Assembly (NCBI GenBank): GCA_029946045.1
Contig: JAQSDS010000111.1
Coordinates: 1-5,812, forward strand
Source of the DNA: Rhodoferax sp.
Lineage (GTDB): Bacteria; Pseudomonadota; Gammaproteobacteria; Burkholderiales; Burkholderiaceae_C
Length of the DNA: 5,812 nt
Direction of reading: 5' to 3'
Within the stretch, counting starts at the first letter, position 1; every line of letters starts with the position of its first letter. The translations under genes were made by a program, and so were the position numbers. The notes beneath the pieces are model-generated. The model was not told the DNA's origin. It saw only the letters and a list, made by a program, of their open reading frames with translations, and searched no databases. Below, piece after piece: positions 1 through 5,812 of the stretch.

Positions 1-1413
1 GGCCTGCGCCAGCCAGCGTCGCGGTGTGACGCCGTTGGTCATGTTGGTGAAGCGCTCGGGCCAGATGGCAGCAAAGTCCGAAAAAATCGTGTGCACCAGC
101 AGCTCGGAGTGCAGTGCCGAGACACCATTGACCTGGTGGCTGCCGACCACCGACAAATGGGCCATGCGCACCCGCCGCTCGCCGACTTCGTCGATCAGTG
201 ACAAACGCTTTAGAAATTCATGGTCACCCGGGCGAAAGCGTGCTGCATGGTCCAAGAATTCTTTGTTGATGCGGAAAATGATCTCCAGATGCCTGGGCAG
301 CACGTGCTGGAGCAGCGATACCGGCCAGGTCTCCAGCGCTTCTGGCATCAAGGTGTGGTTGGTGTACGAGAAGGTTTTTCCGCACAGGGCCCACGCCCGG
401 TCCCAGTCAAAGGCGTGTTCGTCGCACAAAATTCGCATCAGCTCGGCCACGCCGATGGCAGGGTGGGTGTCGTTGAGGTGAATTGCCACGTGCTCGGCCA
501 GGTTGTCGAGCGTGGGGTGCTCGTCAAGGTGGCGCTTGATCAGGTCTTGCATGGAGGCCGCAAAAAAATACTCCTGCTTAAGCCGCAGCTCGCGGCCGGC
601 AGGCGTGCTGTCGTTGGGGTACAGCACCCAGGAGATGTTTTCGTATTCATTCTTGGCGCAAGCGGCACGCGCATAGTCGCCGGTGTTGAAGGCACCCAAG
701 TCAATGTGATCCGGCGCAACTGCTTTCCACAAGCGCAGCGTGCTGACCTTTTCGGTGCCGTGTCCGGGCACCACCATGTCATAGGCCTTGGCCGCTACTT
801 CGCCGGCGTGTCTCCATACTGCTTTGTCGTTTTCATGGGTGACCCATCCGCCAAAGCGAACCGGGTAAGTCAGGTCGGCCCGGGGAAATTCCCACGGTGT
901 GCCGTCCTTGAGCCAGGAGTCCGGGTACTCCATCTGACTGCCCTGTTGGATTTCTTGTGCAAACATGCCGTATTCATAACGTATGCCGTAGCCGAACGAG
1001 GGCAAGCCTAGCGTTGCCATCGAGTCCAGAAAGCAGGCGGCCAGGCGACCCAGGCCGCCATTGCCCAGGGCAGCATCGGGTTCCTGGCTGGCGATGTCTT
1101 CCAGTTTCTGGGCGTGTTGCGCCAGGCCCTTGGCTGCACCTTCGGTCAGATTCAGGGCCGCCAGGGCGTTTGAAAGGGTGCGACCCATCAAAAACTCCAT
1201 CGACAAATAGACCACGCGGCGCGCCTTGTGGCTGCGTTCTGCTGACTGGGTGGCAACCCAGCGCTTTGACAGCTGCGCGCGCGCCACTTGTGCCGTGGCC
1301 AGCATCAGATCACTGGGGGAGGCGTTCTCTGGCGCTACGCCAACGGTGTGCAGCAGGTGGGCATTGATTTGTTCCGAAGGGCTGGCGGTTGATGGCGTGG
1401 CGGAGACGTTCAA
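1..1413 (-). CDS. glgP: Glycogen phosphorylase, N-terminal part (runs off left edge)
   Basis: Cytoplasmic enzyme of glycogen breakdown; it releases glucose-1-phosphate from alpha-1,4-glucan ends using phosphate and a PLP cofactor. The window holds 471 codons of a family usually about 800-830 residues long. Visible family motifs are VVYLSMEFLMGRTL (67-80), GNGGLGRLAACFLDS (117-131), the GYGIRYEYGMF segment (141-151), IHLNDTHP (311-318), TNHTLMPEALE (351-361, with H353 matching the substrate-site His of rabbit phosphorylase) and NMTNGVTPRRW (457-467). The C-terminal PLP-lysine domain lies beyond the left edge, so catalytic competence cannot be judged. The start is a TTG: an in-frame TAG lies eight codons upstream (1435-1437), an AAGGAA ribosome site sits in front of the TTG, and the first ATG is codon 37. 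It is divergent from ahcY. Whether it is glgP or a malP-type maltodextrin phosphorylase cannot be settled here; the family is certain. Confidence 0.96.
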   Translation of the reverse strand, partial: MNVSATPSTASPSEQINAHLLHTVGVAPENASPSDLMLATAQVARAQLSKRWVATQSAERSHKARRVVYLSMEFLMGRTLSNALAALNLTEGAAKGLAQHAQKLEDIASQEPDAALGNGGLGRLAACFLDSMATLGLPSFGYGIRYEYGMFAQEIQQGSQMEYPDSWLKDGTPWEFPRADLTYPVRFGGWVTHENDKAVWRHAGEVAAKAYDMVVPGHGTEKVSTLRLWKAVAPDHIDLGAFNTGDYARAACAKNEYENISWVLYPNDSTPAGRELRLKQEYFFAASMQDLIKRHLDEHPTLDNLAEHVAIHLNDTHPAIGVAELMRILCDEHAFDWDRAWALCGKTFSYTNHTLMPEALETWPVSLLQHVLPRHLEIIFRINKEFLDHAARFRPGDHEFLKRLSLIDEVGERRVRMAHLSVVGSHQVNGVSALHSELLVHTIFSDFAAIWPERFTNMTNGVTPRRWLAQA

Positions 1414-1418
1414 GTGGA

Positions 1419-1424
1419 TTCCTT
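1419..1424 (-). promoter_or_regulatory. Ribosome binding site deciding the TTG start of glgP
   Basis: Read on the minus strand this is AAGGAA, five bases before the TTG at 1411-1413. No ATG or GTG lies between the upstream in-frame stop and this TTG, so the site supports TTG as the true start. Confidence 0.75.
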
Positions 1425-1507
1425 GGGGCGTGTGCTAAATAGGTGTGAGATCGTATTTTGCACGTCATTGGCCCAGGTTTTTACAGCCGGGACACTTGCA
1501 GCAATCC

Positions 1508-1540
1508 TGGTGCCTTGGTGCCACCCTATAATTGGCACCA
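1508..1540 (+). promoter_or_regulatory. ahcY promoter: TATAAT box inside an inverted repeat
   Basis: A perfect TATAAT -10 hexamer sits at 1527-1532. It predicts a transcript start near 1539-1541, only a few bases before the riboswitch aptamer, which fits well. No good -35 hexamer is found 16-18 bases upstream; TTGCAG at 1496-1501 is too far away. The -10 box is enclosed by an 8-base perfect inverted repeat (TGGTGCCA 1516-1523, TGGCACCA 1533-1540). The left half-site is also directly repeated as TGGTGCC at 1508-1514. Weak -35 plus symmetric sites suggests a regulated promoter, but no regulator can be named. Confidence 0.65.
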
Positions 1541-1544
1541 TTCT

Positions 1545-1646
1545 GAGGAGCGTTGCAGCTCACGCCTGGATTTTCATGTCAGGCGCTGAGTGAGGCTCGG
1601 AACCCGCTGCGGCCGACGGCCTGGCGTTTCACAACGGCGCTCACCC
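1545..1646 (+). ncRNA. SAH (S-adenosylhomocysteine) riboswitch in the ahcY leader
   Basis: The conserved SAH-riboswitch blocks occur in order: GAGGAGCG (1545-1552), GAGGCTCGG (1592-1600) and CAACGGCGCTCACC (1632-1645). P1 pairs 1548-1555 with 1635-1642 (eight pairs, two of them G-U). P2 pairs 1559-1568 with 1580-1590 around one bulged C at 1586. A further hairpin is TCGG 1597-1600 with CCGA 1613-1616, enclosing CCG/CGG. I did not assign the family pseudoknot base by base. Known SAH riboswitches bind SAH over SAM and activate SAH-recycling genes; the position directly before ahcY matches. It should be an ON switch for ahcY and perhaps for the genes behind it. Confidence 0.9.
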
Positions 1647-1712
1647 ACTGCTTGTGAGGTGAGTCCTTCCCCTTGCTTTCAGTGGTTCAAATTTCAATTT
1701 CTGGAGTGAACC

Positions 1713-1722
<10 letters not shown>
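1635..1722 (+). promoter_or_regulatory. Probable expression platform of the riboswitch, reaching the ahcY start codon
   Basis: The 3' strand of P1 plus its neighbours (CGGCGCTCA, 1635-1643) is complementary to TGAGCGCTG at 1714-1722, the ahcY start region: nine pairs with one G-U. Those bases can pair either with the P1 5' strand or with the start codon, not with both. Additional options are CTCACC (1640-1645) with GGTGAG (1658-1663), and TGGTTCA (1683-1689) with TGAACCA (1707-1713), which places the GGAG ribosome site (1703-1706) in a 17-base loop. No run of T follows a strong hairpin, so translational control seems likelier than termination. The complementarity is seen; the mechanism is inferred. 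Confidence 0.5.
1703..1706 (+). promoter_or_regulatory. Ribosome binding site of ahcY
   Basis: GGAG lies six bases before the ATG at 1713-1715 and fixes the ahcY start. It falls in the loop of the 1683-1713 hairpin, so its access could depend on leader folding. Confidence 0.75.
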
Positions 1723-3164
<1,442 letters not shown>

Positions 3165-3170
3165 GTAGCT

Positions 3171-3989
3171 ATGCGCATTGATCAACTGTTGGTGCAACGT
3201 GGGCTCGCCAGTACCCGTTCTCAGGCGCAACGCCTGATTGCCGGGGGCGTGGAATGGCAGCAAGGCGATGCTTGGCGACGTGTCGCCAAGAATGGTGACG
3301 AGGTGCCAGAGGACGCAGCCGTGCGCCTGCTCGACGATTCGGAGGCACGCTATGTATCACGCGGGGGCCTCAAACTGCAGGCCGCATTGCAACGCACGGG
3401 ATTGTCTGTCGCGGGCTTTCAGTGCCTCGATGTGGGTCAAAGCACCGGTGGCTTTACCGACTGCCTGCTGCAACAGGGGGCTGCTTTTGTGGTGGGTGTC
3501 GATGTGGGAAGTGCTCAATTGCATCCCAAACTGCACGCGGACCCCCGTGTGTTGTGTGTCGAAGGTGTCAATGCGCGTGCCCTGGAGGCGTCCGACCTGG
3601 TTGCTGCCTATCAAGACAGCACTGGCACGGAGGGTCAATTTGATCTTGACGAATCTGACAGCGAAGCAACTTTAGATTTTTCTCCGCAGTTTGACCTGAT
3701 TGTGGCCGACCTCTCCTTCATTTCTCAGACGCTGGTCTTACCTGCGGTGGTGCCGCTGCTGAAAACGGGTGGCACGCTGCTGACCTTGGTCAAGCCCCAG
3801 TTTGAGCTGCAACCTGGCCAGGTCGGCAAGGGGGGTATCGTGAAAGACGCGGACATGTACCGCATCGTGGAGCTGCGCCTGCGAGATGCCTGTGTCGAAC
3901 TGGGCCTGACGGTGACCCATTGGTTTGATTCGCCGATCACCGGCGGTGATGGCAATCGCGAGTTTTTCATTTGTGCAACAAAGGCTTGA
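3171..3989 (+). CDS. tlyA: TlyA family rRNA (cytidine-2'-O)-methyltransferase
   Basis: SAM-dependent 2'-O-methyltransferase of ribosomal RNA. Characterised TlyA proteins modify 23S C1920 and, in some lineages, 16S C1409. Residues 1-60 form an S4-type RNA-binding domain (MRIDQLLVQRGLASTRSQAQ). The FtsJ-like methyltransferase domain follows: YVSRGGLKL (61-69), SAM motif LDVGQSTGGFTD (86-97), VVGVDVG (107-113), FDLIVADLSFIS (174-185), LLTLVKPQFE (203-212), VGKGGIVKD (218-226) and SPITGGDGNREFF (254-266). K68, D180, K208 and E264 fit the K-D-K-E tetrad. An acidic stretch at about 148-173 is unusual. Length 272. The start is six bases after the ahcY stop without a clear ribosome site, so translation is probably coupled to ahcY. 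The family is sure; the exact rRNA target is not, although the short N-terminus resembles the 23S-only type. Haemolysin labels for this family are historical. Confidence 0.92.
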   Translation: MRIDQLLVQRGLASTRSQAQRLIAGGVEWQQGDAWRRVAKNGDEVPEDAAVRLLDDSEARYVSRGGLKLQAALQRTGLSVAGFQCLDVGQSTGGFTDCLLQQGAAFVVGVDVGSAQLHPKLHADPRVLCVEGVNARALEASDLVAAYQDSTGTEGQFDLDESDSEATLDFSPQFDLIVADLSFISQTLVLPAVVPLLKTGGTLLTLVKPQFELQPGQVGKGGIVKDADMYRIVELRLRDACVELGLTVTHWFDSPITGGDGNREFFICATKA

Positions 3990-4101
3990 ACATTCGGTAC
4001 TGTCGTTGTACCAGCACAGGCTTTTCAATGTGAATTTGCCCTGTGAGCCATGATGGCCGGCGAAGTTACTTTTATAAATCTACTTTCTGAAGGCGCTAAA
4101 C
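3990..4101 (+). other. tlyA-metF spacer, no clear terminator
   Basis: This 112-base spacer holds a 5-bp hairpin (GGTAC 3996-4000 with GTACC 4008-4012) without a T tract, and a lone TATAAA at 4073-4078 with no matching -35. It therefore does not clearly separate metF from the upstream transcript. A weak own promoter for metF is possible. Confidence 0.4.
4089..4093 (+). promoter_or_regulatory. Ribosome binding site of metF
   Basis: GAAGG lies eight bases before the ATG at 4102 and supports that start. An in-frame upstream extension is not needed, because the protein begins right before the conserved SIEFFPP strand. Confidence 0.7.
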
Positions 4102-4941
4102 ATGACCTCCACCACACGTTTTCCTGTCAGCATCGAGTTCTTCCCGCCGAAAACGCCTGAAGGGGCTGAAAAACTGCGCGCCGTGCGTCATCAACTGTAT
4201 GCACTCAAGCCCGAGTTTTGTTCGGTGACATTTGGCGCTGGCGGCTCAACCCAGGAGGGCACTTTCAGTACGGTGCGTGATATCTTGAGCGAAGGCGTCA
4301 GTGCCGCGTCGCACCTTTCATGCATTGGTGCCACGCGCGCAGGTGTGCGCGAGCAACTGACTACGCTGAAGTCCATGGGTGTCAAACGTCTGGTGGCCTT
4401 GCGCGGCGACTTGCCCAGCGGCTACGGTACGGGTGGGGAATTTCATTACGCCAGTGATTTGGTGGCCTTTATTCGCGCGGAGATGCCTGATGATTTTCAC
4501 ATTGAAGTGGCCGCTTACCCTGAAATTCACCCGCAAGCCAAGTCACCCGAAAGTGACCTGAAGGCTTTTGCTGCAAAAGTGCAGGCTGGGGCCGACTCGG
4601 CCATTACCCAATATTTTTACAACTCGGACGCCTACTTCCGGTTTGTCGAGGATGCGGATGCGCTGGGTGTGCAGATTCCCGTGGTGCCTGGCATCATGCC
4701 CATTGCCAGTTCGTCGCAATTGATGCGTTTCAGTGACGCCTGCGGTGCTGAAATTCCACGCTGGATCCGGCTGCGTCTGCAAGCGTTTGGCGACGACACC
4801 GCTTCAATTAAGGCGTTTGGCCTAGATGTGGTGACCGACTTGTGTGAGCAACTCCGGGCAGGCGGCGCACCCGGTTTGCATTTTTACAGCATGAATCAGA
4901 GCGCAGCCACGCTGGAGGTTTGTCAGCGGATGGGCTTGTAA
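4102..4941 (+). CDS. metF: 5,10-methylenetetrahydrofolate reductase
   Basis: Cytoplasmic FAD enzyme that reduces 5,10-methylene-THF to 5-methyl-THF, the methyl donor for methionine synthase. The protein has 279 residues, slightly shorter than the 296 of E. coli MetF, and is a single TIM-barrel domain without the eukaryotic regulatory C-terminus. Seen motifs are VSIEFFPPKT (9-18, E12 matching E. coli E28), FCSVTFGAGGST (39-50), LVALRGDLPSGYG (97-109, D103 matching D120), EVAAYPEIHP (135-144), ADSAITQYFYN (164-174, Q170 matching Q183), PVVPGIMPI (193-201) and GLHFYSMNQS (258-267). All active-site positions are intact. With ahcY it serves homocysteine remethylation: AhcY makes homocysteine and MetF makes the methyl donor. 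No methionine synthase lies in this window. It ends four bases before the convergent minus-strand remnant frame. Confidence 0.97.
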   Translation: MTSTTRFPVSIEFFPPKTPEGAEKLRAVRHQLYALKPEFCSVTFGAGGSTQEGTFSTVRDILSEGVSAASHLSCIGATRAGVREQLTTLKSMGVKRLVALRGDLPSGYGTGGEFHYASDLVAFIRAEMPDDFHIEVAAYPEIHPQAKSPESDLKAFAAKVQAGADSAITQYFYNSDAYFRFVEDADALGVQIPVVPGIMPIASSSQLMRFSDACGAEIPRWIRLRLQAFGDDTASIKAFGLDVVTDLCEQLRAGGAPGLHFYSMNQSAATLEVCQRMGL

Positions 4942-4945
4942 CGCG

Positions 4946-5107
4946 TTAGTGGTGTCCCCAATCCTTGATGCGCGCAATTCCGTCGTCGCCCAGATAAGCC
5001 CCCGACCGCACCTTTAGCATCTCCAGTGCCGCCCGACCCGGATTTCCAGTCTGTGGGTGGTACCCAATGGAATGAAGGTGGACTGGAGTTCTGGCAATGC
5101 CAGTCAG
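4946..5107 (-). pseudogene. Unrecognised C-terminal remnant, minus strand
   Basis: A 53-codon frame is open from a TAA (5108-5110) down to its own TAA (4946-4948). It reads as natural protein text near the end, for example GRAALEMLKVRSGAYLGDDG and then ARIKDWGHH. There is an internal ATG (codon 30) but no convincing ribosome site, so it looks like the tail of a longer gene. An adjacent frame just upstream (about 5110-5200) also reads well, with YHGNGWQGDLLLRDCDN before a stop. One frameshift near 5105-5110 would join the two. The stop lies four bases from the metF stop, as expected for an ancestral convergent gene. I cannot name the family. Confidence 0.3.
5045..5105. repeat. Nested and mutually exclusive inverted repeats
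   Basis: TCCAGTC (5045-5051) pairs with GACTGGA (5081-5087). Inside lies a tight hairpin, TGGGT-GGT-ACCCA (5054-5066). The GACTGG arm (5081-5086) can instead pair with CCAGTC at 5100-5105. Overlapping the last arm, CTGG (5091-5094) and CCAG (5100-5103) also pair. No T run follows on either strand, so this is not a standard terminator. The function is unknown. Confidence 0.45.
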
Positions 5108-5248
5108 TTATCGCAATCCCGCAGTAGCAGGTCGCCCTGCCACCCGTTGCCGTGGTAATTCTTTGGCTGAATTTGCCAGAAGGCATCCCAGGTATCGACG
5201 TCGGATCACCCAGCTTGCAAGTCCAGCGCCACGCCAGCGGGGCGAGTG

Positions 5249-5669
5249 TCAGCGTTCGGACTGTTTGGCAACAGCCAGACGCTCCATCACGGTAAATTGA
5301 ATGGAGTTGCTTGGGCAGTCGGCAAAAGGTTTCTGGTCCACACAAACAACTTTGGCATCGGTTGTGCCTTGGTTCCAGGCGACTTGGGAAAATTTAAGGA
5401 TGCCAGCTTCGCAAGCGCCCACCACTGACGGGTAAAACGGTGATCACGTGGTCAGCTGTAATCATCGGTTGCACGGGTTCGGCCTTGTGTGTGTTGGCTG
5501 ACCCAGATGACCCATCAAAGTGCGACTCTTTTGGTCACTCAAACCGGTCGACTCCGGCCGTCATAAATCGAGGTGCCGATGATGCTTGTAAAGGTTGGCA
5601 CGAGCTTTCGCGATGGTCTCGTCTCACGCGGTTGTCATAGACCGTAGTGAAGGGCTTTCGTGGTATGAT
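5249..5669 (-). pseudogene. Unrecognised decayed reading frame, minus strand
   Basis: Two overlapping minus-strand frames give protein-like text. The first is open from 5669 to 5394 except for one TGA at 5535-5537; it includes TTVYDNRVRRDHRESS, then HFDGSSGSANTHKAEP and MITADHVITVLP. The second runs from 5443 to a TGA at 5249-5251 and includes VVGACEAGILKFSQVAWNQG and FADCPSNSIQFTVMERLAVA. The frames differ by one base and overlap at 5394-5443, so a single-base shift near 5420-5440 would join them. No ribosome site or start supports a working gene. I do not recognise the family; it could also be a dispersed repeat that merely reads open. Confidence 0.25.
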
Positions 5670-5745
5670 CTAAGGCTCGGATAGGGGTTGACTAATGTCG
5701 CACAGACATGGGCTTGGTCCCTTTTCCTGAAGAGGTGTTCGGCAA

Positions 5746-5769
5746 AGAAATTTTTAATTAAAAATTTCT
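5746..5769. repeat. Perfect 24-bp AT-rich palindrome
   Basis: The 24 bases are identical to their reverse complement, centred on AATT at 5756-5759; only the outermost G/C pair (5747, 5768) is not A or T. It sits 24 bases upstream of a -10 box. It may be an UP element for the RNA polymerase alpha subunits, an operator, or part of a bidirectional terminator. Only the symmetry is seen. Confidence 0.8.
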
Positions 5770-5812
5770 AAGAAAAACGCAAAAAAGGCGTGCTAGAATA
5801 CAAGGCTTCGCT
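5770..5812 (+). promoter_or_regulatory. Strong-looking extended -10 promoter for a gene past the right edge
   Basis: TGC-TAGAAT (5791-5799) is an extended -10 element with one mismatch to TATAAT. The bases at -35 distance (about 5770-5777) are only A-rich, so recognition would rest on the extended -10 and the A/T-rich block upstream (5744-5786). Transcription should start near 5806-5808. The A-tract plus palindrome is the kind of upstream region found at stable-RNA or other very active promoters, but no downstream sequence is available to tell which. Confidence 0.6.

Larger units (their letters stand above)
4942..5640. other. About 700 bases without an intact gene
   Basis: No frame on either strand gives a protein I recognise. 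Plus-strand frames are short (60-67 codons), with no ribosome site and shadow-like composition. Minus-strand frames carry the more protein-like text but are broken by stops and apparent frameshifts; the separate fragments are listed below. Inverted repeats cluster at 5045-5105. The stretch most resembles decayed coding DNA, or an old repeat or mobile remnant, between metF and a downstream strong promoter. Confidence 0.5.

Noticed and set aside
220..1011. 263-codon plus-strand open frame
   Set aside because: It is antisense to glgP, whose minus-strand motifs run unbroken across the same bases; no ribosome site and no recognisable domain.
4073..4078. TATAAA as an own promoter of metF
   Set aside because: A single -10-like hexamer without a -35 partner; TTGCCC at 4036-4041 is 31 bases away. 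Mentioned in the spacer entry only.
4923..5345. 140-codon minus-strand open frame starting with ATG at 5345
   Set aside because: Its low-complexity W/T/P/G/R-rich text lacks any family feature, it overlaps the metF end, and the more protein-like peptides occur in the other two minus frames.
5661..5669. TGG-TATGAT, an extended -10-like sequence
   Set aside because: No -35 at a workable distance (TTGTCA at 5632-5637 is 26 bases away) and no gene or structured RNA follows that I can identify.
5695..5725. ATGTC/GACAT hairpin (5695-5709) followed by GGG/CCC and TTTT (5710-5725), terminator-like
   Set aside because: The stem next to the T run has only three base pairs, and the five-pair hairpin is not followed by T; too weak to call a terminator.

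Overview
The window looks like chromosomal DNA from a betaproteobacterium, most likely of the Comamonadaceae (Rhodoferax/Polaromonas-like). This is inferred from moderately GC-rich codon use, the SAH-riboswitch/ahcY/metF arrangement, and the style of the proteins. No species can be named from the sequence alone.

Layout: (1) 1-1413, minus strand, holds the N-terminal 471 codons of glycogen phosphorylase (glgP), with its 3' end outside the window. (2) 1414-1712 is a divergent intergenic region. It carries a perfect TATAAT box set inside an inverted repeat, followed at once by an S-adenosylhomocysteine (SAH) riboswitch and a leader with several competing pairings that reach the ahcY start codon. 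(3) 1713-4941, plus strand, holds three genes: ahcY (SAH hydrolase), a TlyA-type rRNA 2'-O-methyltransferase 6 nt downstream, and metF (5,10-methylenetetrahydrofolate reductase) after a 112-nt gap. (4) 4942-5640 has no intact gene. Minus-strand reading frames there give protein-like but interrupted peptides, which suggests decayed gene remnants or an old dispersed element. (5) 5746-5812 is a very AT-rich block with a perfect 24-bp palindrome, then an extended -10 box (TGC-TAGAAT). It looks like a strong promoter for a gene or stable RNA beyond the right edge.

How the genes fit together: ahcY removes SAH, the inhibitory product of all SAM-dependent methylations, and yields homocysteine. MetF makes 5-methyl-tetrahydrofolate, the methyl donor that turns homocysteine back into methionine. 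TlyA uses SAM and makes SAH. The riboswitch senses SAH and should raise ahcY expression when SAH builds up. The downstream genes may share that transcript.

I see no mobile element with intact genes, no CRISPR array, and no complete tRNA or rRNA. The most interesting signal is in the ahcY leader: the first codons of ahcY copy the 5' strand of the riboswitch P1 helix, which suggests a direct start-codon sequestration switch. The rest is ordinary core metabolism.
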